A stretch of 64,000 nucleotides of DNA from JADLHS01 sp964594985 (GCA_964594985.1 CAZQNQ010000020.1:42222-106221); one strand, 5' to 3'. Counted from the first letter of the stretch, positions 40,807-50,580 are shown. Notes: generated from the sequence alone by a model not told the origin. Made by a program: numbers and translations.

Positions 40807-43800
40807 ATGAGAATTCCAACTCGTCAGAAGGAATGGACTCGGGGAATTGCGCTTCATCTGTTCCTTGTTTCCGCAGTTTTACTAGCGGGCATTATTGAGG
40901 GTCGCGCGAAACCACGACCGCTCGCGCCGCCGTGGCCATCCTTTGGGACGCTGCACCATGAAGGATTTGATCAACCGTTTCGGTTTGCCACCAATCAAGT
41001 CATTGATCCGGCGGTGTGGATAGAAAGTTTTTCGGGTTATGCGCTTCAGCGTTCCGGGCCGAGCGTGACGCCTTGGGTGGTGCCGATGGTGGTCTCGAAT
41101 TCATTCCGCGTTGAGCCGGAGCGCGGAGCAATCCGGTTCTGGTATCGGCCTGATTACAGCAGTGGCGTTGGGCGCGGCGAAATTGCAACCCTGCTTGAAC
41201 TGGCAACCGTCGGTGGTGGGACGAGTGAAGTCTGGTGGTCGTTGGTGGTTTCGCCCGACGGAAGCGAAGTGCATCTGGTTTGTCAGACTGAAAGCGGCCC
41301 GGAATCCTGTCTGCAAGCCGAAGTAAATTGGGCGGCGGGGAGTTGGCATTTGGTCACATTGGGATTTACACCGACGAACACGGCTCTCTATCTCGATGAC
41401 CAGCTTTCAGTGGTTGGCGAAGGATTGGTGACGATTCCAAGCGCGGCTGCCCCTTACACCAGTCTGGTTGTCGGCAGTGCGACGTCCGGCAATTTACCAG
41501 CGCAGGGGCAGATCGAAGAACTCTGCATCTTTTCCGGGCGCAAAAAGATGCAGCAGGTCATGGGGAATATTTTTGGCCTGGGCGCGGATTGGGACATCGG
41601 CCTCTATTACGCCTCCCTCAGCAAGACCGCCGCGCTCGGGCCGATCTCTGACGAGGAAATTGCCGAGCGAGCAGCACGCGCCGCACAACGGAAGGCAGCA
41701 CGCGAAGCGTTGGGAATGGAAGAATTCGGCGGTGGGATGCAGATGATGATGTTGGGCGGAGCAAGCGAGGAATGCGTGACCAACGGGCCGGTGTATTTGA
41801 CGAATGTGGTGGTGAGCTTGTCCCCCAATGACGGCTGGACGATTTTCATGGACGTGGCCGGTGGAACGAATGAGGTCATTTACGATCTGTTCACCACGCC
41901 GAGTTTAAGTAGCACCTCGTTGTGGACGTGGCTGGAGTCGGCGCGGACGTGTGAAACGCACTGGTTCAAGAATCAACATCAGACTCAGAGTTACTACACC
42001 ATTCTGACGCCGGGCCAGGATCGCGACGCGGACGGGATTTACGATGGGTGGGAATGGAAACACTTCGGCCATCTCAATCAGGCTGCGTCAGGGGATTACG
42101 ACGGCGACGGAGTGAGCAACGGGGAGGCCTATACCAACCACAATGATCCCAATCAGATCAAATTTGCGCTCGATTTCGGGACGAAATTTGTGAATGGTAA
42201 CAGCGCTTCCGGCAATCTGCTAATATTGCAGGGGGTGCCGGAACAAATGGCGGTGTTGGTGAACAGCACGAATTTTGAAGCCGCAATCTGGCAGCCGTAT
42301 CAAAACAATGTGGTGGCAAATATTGGGGCCACGGATGGTGAATATACCGTTTGGGTGGGATTGGCTGGTCATGCTTGGGATGCGGAACGTCTCTGGCGCG
42401 GGATAACAATTACGCGTGACACGATTGCGCCCTTGTTGGTGGTTACCAATCCGGTTACAAGCTTGAGTTCACAACCCTTGTTGCAACTACAAGGCTACGC
42501 GAATGAATCTTTGGCCTGGGTGCGTTATGACCTGACCAATGCTGCTGGGTTGCAAACCAATTTTACCGGTTACATAACCCGGCAGTGGCTCGATACCAAC
42601 ACCCTGCGATTCACGACGAACTGGTTTCAGTGTTACGACGTGGCGTTGGAAACAAATCTGAACTCGCTCACGGTAACCATTGCCGACTTGGCGGGCAACG
42701 TGACGACAACCAACCTGAATCTGACGCTGGATTACAGCGGTGATACGAATGCGCCGATGATCACGGTGACGTGGCCGGAGGACAACGCGTTGGTAGCAGG
42801 AACAAACTTTGCCTTGCGCGGGGAGTTGGATGATGCCAGTGCCAGCGTGACGGTGGAAGTAGGGGACATCAGTTATGCTGCCAGCGTGGACCGAAACGGG
42901 CAGTTCATGGTTGCCTCTCTCCCACTCAATGCGCCTACCAATCAGTTGGTCATCATCGCTACCGATGCGGCGGGCAATGTGCGCACTAACACTCATGTAG
43001 TGCGCCAGAGCAGTGAAAGCCTGACCATTGATGCCATCACCCCCGGGCAACTGACGCAACCGATCGTCACGCTCAGCGGCACGGTGGGAGTGAGCGGACA
43101 GAATGTTTGGGTCAACGGCGTGGCGGCGGATGTGAGTGGAAACACCTGGACGGCGACGATTCCCACCCCGCAAGCGGGAGTGGCGAATTTTGAGGTGCAA
43201 ACCGGAACGACGCTCGGAAACCCAACCGCCGCACAATCCCTTTCAACTGAAAGTCCGCCGCAAGTGCGTGCAGCCGGTTACACGGAAGAATTATATGTCG
43301 GCCAGAATGTTGGCTGTGGAGAAGGATGGATCGTGTGGACTGACAACAAATGGAGTTGGACCCTGGCGGACGGACCGTTTGAGAATCTTGGTCTGTCCGC
43401 GTGGCAGAATTTCGATTTCAACCGGTTTTTTAGCGAGGTTGTCCCTCTCCCAAACGACTGTCCTTTCGCTTACATTTCCGCAGATAGAACTATTCGCAAG
43501 ACGCACACACAAATCGAACTGCGCGTCGGTGGTTCTAGCAAGGAAGGTGCTGACCGCTTGATTCGATTGACAGCAAGGGCCACCGGCTATTCCAATCCAG
43601 TCTTTTATAGTGTTCCTGGTGATGTGCCGCTGCCGGTTTCCACCCTTCGGATTTTTGACCAAACCCCGACGCCCACCGCCACTAATGCCGCCGTGGGCGA
43701 GTTGTTTGTCACCTTGCCTGCGAACACGACCAACGACGTGCCGTTCACCGTGATCGGGGCCGACAATTACGCCTTTGATATCCAAGCTGAGGAAGTGGAA

Positions 43801-45654
43801 GCCCGCCTGCTCGCCGACGCCAACCGCGATGGCGTCATCAATGATCTGGATCGCAGCGCCATTTCCGCCGCCAATCCCTTCCGCTTCTGGATCAATGATG
43901 ACGATGACAGTGGCGACACTGGCGGGGATGACATCCCGGAGCAAGGGGACATTCCCTCGTTGGACCGGCTGCTTCCGGCGGGGGCAGATTATCATACTGC
44001 TGTGGGCGGTGATTATGCCGGTTATGGATTTGTTGATGGCACCCGCGATTTGATTGATTTCTTCCCGGTCTATCTGGACCTCACCAACCTGCTCGCGTTA
44101 TTGCCGCCGAGTGAATCGGTGCAATATAAATTGAAACAGCAGAATGAAGCGGTGAATGTGGTGTTCACCCCGTTAAGCATGGCGCAGGCAACTGGTTACC
44201 AGACCGATTACGGCATGGCGCAAGACCTCCTCGGGCGGCATACGGTAAAAATCACCAGCGCGGGCGTGACGATTCCGGAGAGCTATCTGGCCGGCATGGC
44301 GCACGGCACTAACACTGTGATCTTGGTAGAAGGCCGCAGCGCCACGGTGAATCCGCTGAGGCTCGTGGTGGAAAAACAGGGGGTGCCGGTGGTGGAATTG
44401 GCATTGCCCTTGCGCATCGGGGGCGTGGAATTGATGTTCCGCCATTTGAATTTGAACTACGCTTCTTCGGGCGGGAGCAACGAAGTGCCGACCCGGGCGA
44501 CGGCGCCCAATGAACCGCCCACGAACGGGAAGAACTTTGTGTTCATGCATGGCTACAATGTGAATCAGGAACAGGCGCGGGGCTGGGGGGCGGAAATCTT
44601 CAAGCGTCTTTGGTGGGCGGGTTCCCGCGCCCGCTTCTATGCCGTGTCCTGGCATGGTTACGAAACGCAAGTGTTCCAAGCGGTCTCATATAACTTGCAA
44701 ACGAACATTGTTCATGCGTTTGAAACCGCGCCGGTGCTGGCCAACTTCCTGAATAACCAGCCGGGCGAGACGATCATTGCCGGGCACAGTCTGGGCAACA
44801 TGCTGGCCAGCGCCGCCGTGACACATTTTGGTGGCGCACCGGCGAAGTATTTCATGATTGATGGCGCGGTGGCGATGGAGGCGTTTAACCCCGCAGCAGT
44901 AACGCAGGTGGATATGGTGAATCAGCATTGGAACGATTACTACCTTGGCTTTCCTGCGCCGGATGATGACTACCTGTTTGCGAGTGAATGGTATCAGCTT
45001 TTCCCAGCCAATGACCCGCGCTCCCAATTGACTTGGCGCGGTGTGTTCACCAACTGGGGTAACACAACGGTTTACAATTTTTATTCATCAGGCGAGGAAG
45101 TAATGGGGAACATTCCGCACAACCGCGGTAATAACTTCAGTGCTTTTGATGCGAAAGATTTTCCGTGGGGCTGTCAGGAAAAGCAGAAAGGGCGGATGCC
45201 GGTGGAACTCTTGGGCAGTACTGTGGGTGGTTGGGGATTTAATCAAGAAGTGCTGGATGGCTATGGCACATGGAATGGTGACCCGCCTGAATGGGAAGGT
45301 ATCTCTCCAGCGACCGCCCATAATACTCCGCCGAGCCAACTCGTAACAAAGCCGTTTTTCAAGAAGTCACCGGCAGACCTGTTCTCGACCAATGCAACGA
45401 CGGCGCAAAACTTCGCCCAACAGCACTATTACGACCTGCTTGCCCGGGCGATCCCGGCCAGAACCTTTGGCGTCGGCGCGAACGCAATGGGAGGTGTTTT
45501 CGAGCAATCCATTGATATGCAATCTCTTCAAACGGGGTGGACAACGAGTCGAGATGACGACACTCGTTGGCGACATAGTGATTGTCAGGATATGGCTTAC
45601 GTTTTCACCCACCAGCTTTTTACGGAAATCGTCAACCTCGGAGAACTAAAATGA
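40807..45654 (+). CDS. Very large exported multidomain protein with C-terminal alpha/beta hydrolase
   Basis: 1615 aa. Signal segment near residues 10-35 (LHLFLVSAVLLAGIIEG). A LamG/ConA-like domain spans ~60-240. Type-3 calcium repeats are near 405-440 (DRDADGIYDGWEW; DYDGDGVSNGEA). Ig-like repeats span ~530-820 (VTIADLAGNVTTTN). A second Asp-rich stretch is near 1003-1050 (DANRDGVINDLD). The alpha/beta hydrolase from ~1240 has FVFMHGYNVNQ and nucleophile AGHSLGN (Ser ~1328). Likely a cell-surface esterase- or lipase-like enzyme; the substrate is unknown. ATG 40807; the stop overlaps the next gene by ATGA. Confidence 0.8.
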   Translation: MRIPTRQKEWTRGIALHLFLVSAVLLAGIIEGRAKPRPLAPPWPSFGTLHHEGFDQPFRFATNQVIDPAVWIESFSGYALQRSGPSVTPWVVPMVVSNSFRVEPERGAIRFWYRPDYSSGVGRGEIATLLELATVGGGTSEVWWSLVVSPDGSEVHLVCQTESGPESCLQAEVNWAAGSWHLVTLGFTPTNTALYLDDQLSVVGEGLVTIPSAAAPYTSLVVGSATSGNLPAQGQIEELCIFSGRKKMQQVMGNIFGLGADWDIGLYYASLSKTAALGPISDEEIAERAARAAQRKAAREALGMEEFGGGMQMMMLGGASEECVTNGPVYLTNVVVSLSPNDGWTIFMDVAGGTNEVIYDLFTTPSLSSTSLWTWLESARTCETHWFKNQHQTQSYYTILTPGQDRDADGIYDGWEWKHFGHLNQAASGDYDGDGVSNGEAYTNHNDPNQIKFALDFGTKFVNGNSASGNLLILQGVPEQMAVLVNSTNFEAAIWQPYQNNVVANIGATDGEYTVWVGLAGHAWDAERLWRGITITRDTIAPLLVVTNPVTSLSSQPLLQLQGYANESLAWVRYDLTNAAGLQTNFTGYITRQWLDTNTLRFTTNWFQCYDVALETNLNSLTVTIADLAGNVTTTNLNLTLDYSGDTNAPMITVTWPEDNALVAGTNFALRGELDDASASVTVEVGDISYAASVDRNGQFMVASLPLNAPTNQLVIIATDAAGNVRTNTHVVRQSSESLTIDAITPGQLTQPIVTLSGTVGVSGQNVWVNGVAADVSGNTWTATIPTPQAGVANFEVQTGTTLGNPTAAQSLSTESPPQVRAAGYTEELYVGQNVGCGEGWIVWTDNKWSWTLADGPFENLGLSAWQNFDFNRFFSEVVPLPNDCPFAYISADRTIRKTHTQIELRVGGSSKEGADRLIRLTARATGYSNPVFYSVPGDVPLPVSTLRIFDQTPTPTATNAAVGELFVTLPANTTNDVPFTVIGADNYAFDIQAEEVEARLLADANRDGVINDLDRSAISAANPFRFWINDDDDSGDTGGDDIPEQGDIPSLDRLLPAGADYHTAVGGDYAGYGFVDGTRDLIDFFPVYLDLTNLLALLPPSESVQYKLKQQNEAVNVVFTPLSMAQATGYQTDYGMAQDLLGRHTVKITSAGVTIPESYLAGMAHGTNTVILVEGRSATVNPLRLVVEKQGVPVVELALPLRIGGVELMFRHLNLNYASSGGSNEVPTRATAPNEPPTNGKNFVFMHGYNVNQEQARGWGAEIFKRLWWAGSRARFYAVSWHGYETQVFQAVSYNLQTNIVHAFETAPVLANFLNNQPGETIIAGHSLGNMLASAAVTHFGGAPAKYFMIDGAVAMEAFNPAAVTQVDMVNQHWNDYYLGFPAPDDDYLFASEWYQLFPANDPRSQLTWRGVFTNWGNTTVYNFYSSGEEVMGNIPHNRGNNFSAFDAKDFPWGCQEKQKGRMPVELLGSTVGGWGFNQEVLDGYGTWNGDPPEWEGISPATAHNTPPSQLVTKPFFKKSPADLFSTNATTAQNFAQQHYYDLLARAIPARTFGVGANAMGGVFEQSIDMQSLQTGWTTSRDDDTRWRHSDCQDMAYVFTHQLFTEIVNLGELK

Positions 45655-46625
45655 AAAAATGCACTATGACAATGTTGATGCTGGCATCATGGCTTGTGAT
45701 GCAAGCTCAAACGCCAGACCCCGAAGTAAAAATCGAGGCGCGCATCACAGACGAAAGTGGTCATGCAATGTCGGATGCCTCGGTATCCGCCTGGTTTAGC
45801 AAGCTTAAAACCAACAATCCATTCGATGGGCAGGAATCGGTTTCACAACGGGGCATCACCGACAAACATGGGGGGTTTATTGCTGTTAGCCAGACCTTGG
45901 CTCGGTGTGGCGTTACGGCTGTAAAAGAGGGGTATTATCGCAGTCGCAAACAACTTCTCTTGGAACACAAAGACGACAAATGGGTTCCGTGGCATCAGAT
46001 TGTAGAGTTAAAGCTGCGGAAAATAGAGTCGCCCATCCCGATGTATGCCAAACGCCTCGAATATTTTGAGATGCCAACGACAAACAACTCTGTTGGCTAC
46101 GATTTGATGGCCGGCGATTGGGTTTCCCCGTATGGCAAGGGTACGGGGAATGACTTGGTCTTTACATTGCAGCGCGAATTTCAAGGCCGCTATGATTTCA
46201 AGTGGCAATTATCCGTTCAGTTTGCAGGCGAAGGCAACGGCTGGCAGGCCATCTCTCCGGCGGATGAAACCCCGCAAAGCGAGCTTCGCTTTCCCCGTAT
46301 CGCTCCTGCGGACGGCTACGCGTTCAGCGATATGTTCCTTGCTAATAGTCGAGGCTCTTATGGTCAAATGAACACCAATTCCGCCACCGCAACCAATTAT
46401 TTTTTCCGGGTGCGTTCCGAGTATGACGCAAGCCGACAGTTGAAAAGCGCGTACTACGGCAAATTGCTTGGTCCCATCCAAGTGAACGTGCAAGGAACCA
46501 AAACCGCAAAGTTATCATTCACCTACTACTTGAACCCGGCACCGCTGGATCGGAACTTGGAATTTGACCCGAAGCAGAATCTATTCAAAAAATTGCCCTT
46601 CATTGAGCAGGTCAAAGCTCCGTGA
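45651..46625 (+). CDS. Exported protein with carboxypeptidase-regulatory-like domain
   Basis: 324 aa. The N-terminal signal (MTMLMLASWLVMQAQTPD) is followed by a beta-sandwich (VKIEARITDESGHAMSDASV) of the carboxypeptidase-regulatory/Ig-like kind. The rest is beta-rich and not recognised (ISPADETPQSELRFPRIAPA). It is translationally coupled by ATGA to the 1615-aa protein, so the two probably work together outside the cytoplasm. Confidence 0.75.
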   Translation: MKKCTMTMLMLASWLVMQAQTPDPEVKIEARITDESGHAMSDASVSAWFSKLKTNNPFDGQESVSQRGITDKHGGFIAVSQTLARCGVTAVKEGYYRSRKQLLLEHKDDKWVPWHQIVELKLRKIESPIPMYAKRLEYFEMPTTNNSVGYDLMAGDWVSPYGKGTGNDLVFTLQREFQGRYDFKWQLSVQFAGEGNGWQAISPADETPQSELRFPRIAPADGYAFSDMFLANSRGSYGQMNTNSATATNYFFRVRSEYDASRQLKSAYYGKLLGPIQVNVQGTKTAKLSFTYYLNPAPLDRNLEFDPKQNLFKKLPFIEQVKAP

Positions 46626-46652
46626 CCTGAGTGTTTACTGTCTCTTATTCGC

Positions 46653-47093
46653 TTGAGTTCTGTAACGAACAGCATTCAGCCCGAGGAGGGACGATACATT
46701 ATTTCTATGGCAGGAGGGGTGCCCCTTCTAAATTGGCTGTCAGAAGAAAAAGTTCAAAAAATGCTAGCGGATGCTGGTGTCACGGAATTGCCCAAACCCG
46801 AATCATTGAATCAACCCACCAATACAAGCGAAGCGCTACCGCTCAGAAAAACGAGCAACGCGCCAACCACAAATATAACAGTGCGGACAAATGCCAAAGC
46901 AGAGCCCGTTGCAGTTGCGCCAGCAATCACGCAACCAGCAGCAGAGCCATCGCCTGCACCTGTCGAAACGCCGACAACTCCTCAGCCTGTGTCTGTGGCA
47001 GACTCGTCTGCATTTGCAAAACAATTCGTTGTGCTGCTTGCGGTGGTTCTTGGTTTGGCTGCGGCATTTATCTTGTTTCGTCCAAGAAAGTAG
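46653..47093 (+). CDS. C-tail-anchored membrane protein, unknown
   Basis: 146 aa from TTG 46653; ATG 46707 (MAGGVPLLNWLSEEK) is an alternative, and AGGAGG lies a little far upstream of it. A short N-terminal helical part is followed by a Pro/Thr/Ala-rich linker (~50-115) and one C-terminal membrane helix (FVVLLAVVLGLAAAFILF) ending RPRK. Third gene of the exported-protein operon, 27 nt after the second. Confidence 0.6.
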   Translation: MSSVTNSIQPEEGRYIISMAGGVPLLNWLSEEKVQKMLADAGVTELPKPESLNQPTNTSEALPLRKTSNAPTTNITVRTNAKAEPVAVAPAITQPAAEPSPAPVETPTTPQPVSVADSSAFAKQFVVLLAVVLGLAAAFILFRPRK

Positions 47094-47300
47094 CAAAGGC
47101 ATCAACGGCACGCCGAGCACAAGTTCTTCACTTAGCCCGTCCGGTTCGCTTTCGGTTCAGGGATGCGACTGCGCGAGTTATGTCGCCCACAGTTTACGAA
47201 AAAGATTAAGATTGAGACGGCAAGACAGCGCAGTGTCAAATTCCTAGTTACGCCTTTGGTATAGGGTGCGGGGAAATCTTCGGGGTTCAAGGTGGCGATC

Positions 47301-47322
47301 ATATACCCACTAGTTGGTATAT
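47301..47322. promoter_or_regulatory. 22-bp near-palindrome in a 450-nt gap
   Basis: ATATACCCACTAGTTGGTATAT is symmetric except for one pair, an operator-like dyad upstream of the FN3 protein gene. The gap 47094-47545 shows no gene; GATTAAGATT near 47205 is the only other repeat-like string. Confidence 0.4.
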
Positions 47323-47545
47323 GGCTCGGAGCACTTTTTCAATTTTGCTCAGGAATTTTGAAATTTCATTTTTTGGCTTTGGCAATTTGGCCTGCCGCGT
47401 TGCGGCGCTGGCATGGGCGTAGCTAAACGTGGTCTTGCGGACGGGATTCTGGTGTATGTCTGCTCACGGGGTGAGTACGGCGCGGGTTCTCTGTCGTGTC
47501 CGTTTCGTAATTCGTCAGCTAAACAAAAGAACAACAGGAAAAAAT

Positions 47546-48160
47546 ATGCCCATATTAAGGGTATCGTTAGGATTCGCTGATCTTCCGGATACGGATTTCA
47601 GCGGATTTGGTCGGACAGTCGGAACGAAGTTGCAGGGCAACCCGAACTTCACCACGCCAGTGATCGCCCCCACACTCGTGTTGACCGCGGTGGATGAGTT
47701 GGATGTCGCCATCGTGGCGGCAGCGCAAGGTGGCACGCAGTTGACAGCCGCCAAAAATGGCAAGCGCAGTGTCCTCACGGACATGTTGCGGGAACTCGCC
47801 GCCTATGTGCAATCGGTCGCCAAGAATGATCTCACGGTCATTTTGTCGTCCGGGTTCACGGTGAACAAGACGGACCGCACGCGGCGACCGCTGCCCAAGC
47901 CGGTGATCACGAACATCGACAACTTCGCGAGTACGCAGTTGATGGTGTCCATGCCGCCGCTGGAGAATGCGAGGTCGTATGAGTTCCGCACCCGCGTAGG
48001 GGACGGCGATTGGAAAACAGTCGCCATCACGACGAAGGCGCGGAACGTCATCCTCGGCGGGTTCACGCCGGGCGCGACGTATGACCTGCAAGGTCGGGGC
48101 GTGGGCGGCACCACGGGTTACTCGGATTGGAGTGATCCGGTGTCACACATGGCAACCTGA
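47546..48160 (+). CDS. FN3-like domain protein
   Basis: 204 aa, ATG 47546 with ACAGGAA upstream. Residues 1-105 are unrecognised (MPILRVSLGFADLPDTDFSG). Residues ~115-204 form a fibronectin type III-like domain (MVSMPPLENARSYEFRTRVG; GFTPGATYDLQGRG). It has no signal peptide or membrane segment. Similar small FN3 proteins are frequent in Verrucomicrobia; the role is unknown. A clear terminator follows. Confidence 0.75.
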   Translation: MPILRVSLGFADLPDTDFSGFGRTVGTKLQGNPNFTTPVIAPTLVLTAVDELDVAIVAAAQGGTQLTAAKNGKRSVLTDMLRELAAYVQSVAKNDLTVILSSGFTVNKTDRTRRPLPKPVITNIDNFASTQLMVSMPPLENARSYEFRTRVGDGDWKTVAITTKARNVILGGFTPGATYDLQGRGVGGTTGYSDWSDPVSHMAT

Positions 48161-48215
48161 GCCGAAGTCTAAAGTCTGAGGTCTGAAGTTTCTGGATGAC
48201 GACTGGAAGACATAG

Positions 48216-48254
48216 AGCGGCGTGGTTTCGTGCGAGCCACGCCGCTTTTCTTTT
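48216..48254 (+). terminator. Intrinsic terminator after the FN3 gene
   Basis: Stem AGCGGCGTGG / CCACGCCGCT (10 bp, 11-nt loop) followed by TTTCTTTT. It lies 55 nt after the FN3 stop and just before the receiver-like gene. Confidence 0.85.
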
Positions 48255-48287
48255 GCAATTCAATTTTCTCCCCATCAGAATCGCCGC

Positions 48288-48659
48288 GTGAATTTGCCGT
48301 TGGCATTGCTGTGTTACGAAGACCTTATGCCCGGGACGCAATTGGTGAACCGGTTGCAGGATCAGCGCTATCGGGTGCACGTGGTGGCCAAAGCCGCCGA
48401 GTTGCCCGCCGTGGCCGCACAGCACGGGGCCATGCTTGCGCTCATTGATCTCGCTTCCAAGCAGACGGATGTTTGTGATGTCATCCGGCAACTTCGAGCC
48501 ACGGCTGAAACCTCGCATCTCCCGATCATCGCCTTCGCCGATGAGACGGACGTCGCGTTGCAAGCGGCGGGCAAGGCGGCGGGGGCGACTTTGGTGGTGA
48601 CCGATGGCGCGATTCTGACCCATCTTCCCCAGTTGATTGAGCAGGCCTTGCAAGTATAA
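48288..48659 (+). CDS. Degenerate receiver-like protein
   Basis: 123 aa from GTG 48288 (NLPLALLCYEDLMPGTQLV). The layout is that of a stand-alone response-regulator receiver: a possible phospho-site Asp in MLALIDLASKQTD, a helix-strand PIIAFADETDV, and C-terminal LPQLIEQAL. The usual acidic pair at the N-terminus is reduced to ED and the conserved Lys is not obvious, so it may be a pseudo-receiver. Confidence 0.65.
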   Translation: MNLPLALLCYEDLMPGTQLVNRLQDQRYRVHVVAKAAELPAVAAQHGAMLALIDLASKQTDVCDVIRQLRATAETSHLPIIAFADETDVALQAAGKAAGATLVVTDGAILTHLPQLIEQALQV

Positions 48660-48690
48660 TGACCCTATACCAAAGCATTAGAAACAAAGC

Positions 48691-48718
48691 TTGACCGTAT
48701 TGTAATACTTTCTATTGT
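48691..48718 (+). promoter_or_regulatory. Candidate promoter of the cold-shock gene
   Basis: TTGACC, 16-nt spacer, TATTGT. This leaves a ~110-nt 5' leader before the cold-shock ATG, as is common for cspA-type mRNAs. Confidence 0.3.
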
Positions 48719-48828
48719 CGCCTCAGTTGCCGCGATTCAGAACCCAGTAAGCCATGGACATGCTCGGAAGCGTTTGCTCCAGCCATGATTTACGGAACAG
48801 CATCAGGCAACCCTTCAGGAGAGATAAT

Positions 48829-49041
48829 ATGGCAAGTGGTAAAGTTAAGTGGTTCGATAACAAAAAAGGGTTTGGCTTTATCGCCGATGATACCGGGCAG
48901 GACGTATTTGTGCACCACACGTCAATCATGGGCGGGGGATTCAAAACTTTGGACGAGGGTGAAATGGTCACGTTCGAAGTCATTTCCAGTGACAAGGGGT
49001 TGAAAGCCCAGAACGTTCATCGGACGCAACCGCACGCGTAA
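48829..49041 (+). CDS. cspA: Cold-shock protein, CspA family
   Basis: 70-aa single-strand nucleic-acid chaperone. RNP motifs are KGFGFIADD and VFVHHTSI; the start is MASGKVKWFDNK. ATG 48829 has AGGAGA seven nt upstream. Monocistronic with a long leader. Confidence 0.95.
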   Translation: MASGKVKWFDNKKGFGFIADDTGQDVFVHHTSIMGGGFKTLDEGEMVTFEVISSDKGLKAQNVHRTQPHA

Positions 49042-49107
49042 CCAGTCGGTTCGTCCCGGTGGAAAATTAGCGTCGCTCCCTGCGGCGCGACCCGGTAACG
49101 TCGTCTC

Positions 49108-50433
49108 ATGCCGGTCACATCCGTCGCACCCGTTGAGAGCCTCTATGTCCACGTACCCTTCTGTGCGCAGAAGTGTGAGTACTGCGCGTTTTTTTCCGAA
49201 GCCTCCAGCGGGGAATTGATCAACCGCTACGTCAACGCCCTCCAGCGCGAGCTGGAACTTGTGGCGGTTGAGTTGCGTCCCCGCACGATCTTCTTCGGCG
49301 GCGGCACGCCCTCCATATTGAACTTGCGGCAGTGGGAATCCCTGTTGCAAACGATGGCCCGACTGAACCTGCTCGGCGCGGCCGAGTTCACGGCGGAATG
49401 CAATCCCGCGACCGTCTCGCTCGACAAGGCGAAGCTGCTGCGCTCCTTCGGCGTGAACCGCATCTCGATGGGTGTGCAATCGCTCGACGAAGCGTTGCTC
49501 GACCGGTTGGGGCGCGTTCACTCGCGCGAGATGGTGTTCAAGTCTTTCGACACGTTGCGCCAGGCCGGCTTTGACAATGTGAACGTTGACCTCATGTTCG
49601 CCATCCCCGGCCAGACCATGGACATCTGGCGCGCGACCTTGGACGAAGCCATTGCGTTTGGCAGTGAACACCTCTCCAGCTACGAAGTCATCTACGAGGA
49701 AGACACGCCGCTCTACGCCCAGATGAATGCCGGCGAGTTCGATGTGGACGAAGAGCTGGCCTGCGACATGTTCGAGGAACTGGTGCAACGCTCCGCCGCC
49801 GCCGGCTTCCGTCAGTACGAAGTTGCCAATTTTGCCCGCGACATGCGTGCGGCTGGAGCGGTGAAAACATCCAACATCCAACATCCAACATCGAACCTCC
49901 AAGCAGCGTCATTACGCGAAGCTTTGGATGTTGGGCGTTCGATGTTGGATGTTGGAGGTTCTCCAAATGTTATTGAGAGATTTGCTTCGGCGGCAACAAC
50001 TCAGTCATCCCGCGATCCACTGCTCCCCGCGTTCGCCTGCCAACACAACGTCAACTATTGGCGCGGCGGAGATTTCCATGGCCTTGGCCCCAGCGCCACT
50101 GGCTACGTGCGCGGCGTGCGCACGAAGAACTGGGCGAACACCCAGCTTTACTGCGAGCAACTGGAGAAAGGCAAACGCGCCATCGAATCGCGCGAAGAAT
50201 TCCCGCCGCTGAAACGTGCGGGCGAGACCGCCGCCTTCGGCCTGCGCATGAATGCCGGCTGGCCCTTTGTGGAATTCCAACGTGTCACCGGCCTTGATCT
50301 TCGGCAAGATTGGTCCACCGACATGGATTCACTTGTGCAAAAGGGCTGGGCCGTGCGCTCCCCGGATCGTTTTCAACTCACGCCGCAAGGCCTGCGCTTC
50401 GCCGATGCCGCCGCCGAATTGTTTCTCCGCTGA
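49108..50433 (+). CDS. hemW: HemW-like radical SAM protein with repeat-derived insert
   Basis: Heme chaperone / coproporphyrinogen-oxidase-like radical SAM protein. The 4Fe-4S motif C-x3-C-x2-C is in FCAQKCEYCAFF; SAM motifs FFGGGTPSIL and GVQSLDEALLDRLGR are intact. 441 aa against ~380 normally. Residues ~250-290 (KTSNIQHPTSNLQAASLREA, LDVGRSMLDVGG) are encoded by an ATCCAACATCCAACAT repeat between FARD and the conserved ACQHNVNYW. The product is probably still active if the loop is exposed. Confidence 0.9.
   Translation: MPVTSVAPVESLYVHVPFCAQKCEYCAFFSEASSGELINRYVNALQRELELVAVELRPRTIFFGGGTPSILNLRQWESLLQTMARLNLLGAAEFTAECNPATVSLDKAKLLRSFGVNRISMGVQSLDEALLDRLGRVHSREMVFKSFDTLRQAGFDNVNVDLMFAIPGQTMDIWRATLDEAIAFGSEHLSSYEVIYEEDTPLYAQMNAGEFDVDEELACDMFEELVQRSAAAGFRQYEVANFARDMRAAGAVKTSNIQHPTSNLQAASLREALDVGRSMLDVGGSPNVIERFASAATTQSSRDPLLPAFACQHNVNYWRGGDFHGLGPSATGYVRGVRTKNWANTQLYCEQLEKGKRAIESREEFPPLKRAGETAAFGLRMNAGWPFVEFQRVTGLDLRQDWSTDMDSLVQKGWAVRSPDRFQLTPQGLRFADAAAELFLR
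49868..49965. repeat. CATCCAACATCCAACAT inverted repeat inside hemW
   Basis: Left part 49868-49902 is tandem CATCCAA units; right part 49924-49965 is tandem TTGGATG units, forming a dyad that keeps the reading frame. Such strings are normally intergenic. Confidence 0.85.
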
Positions 50434-50508
50434 ATTGAACAGCGATCAAAATGAGTGTCGCAATCGAATACCCCGCACCCGGCCTGTCGGCCATCCTTTC
50501 CATGACCC

Positions 50509-50580
50509 GGAGCGCCGATCTCCTGATCGGCTCGATTCCCTTCTTGCACAGCAACGAGCCGATCAGGAGATCGGCGCTCC
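50509..50580. repeat. Perfect 26-bp inverted repeat
   Basis: Arms 50509-50534 (GGAGCGCCGATCTCCTGATC..) and 50555-50580 are exact complements around a 20-nt loop, between hemW and rsmI. No open frame inside. A CCCCATCCGATGGGG palindrome follows at 50622-50662. Confidence 0.85.

Noticed and set aside
47254..48675. 14-bp inverted repeats (CTTTGGTATAGGGT) flanking the FN3 and receiver-like genes as ends of a mobile element
   Set aside because: No transposase or target duplication; a 14-bp match at this spacing can arise by chance.
50509..50580. 26-bp perfect inverted repeat as insertion-sequence ends
   Set aside because: Only 20 nt lie between the arms; it is a hairpin repeat.
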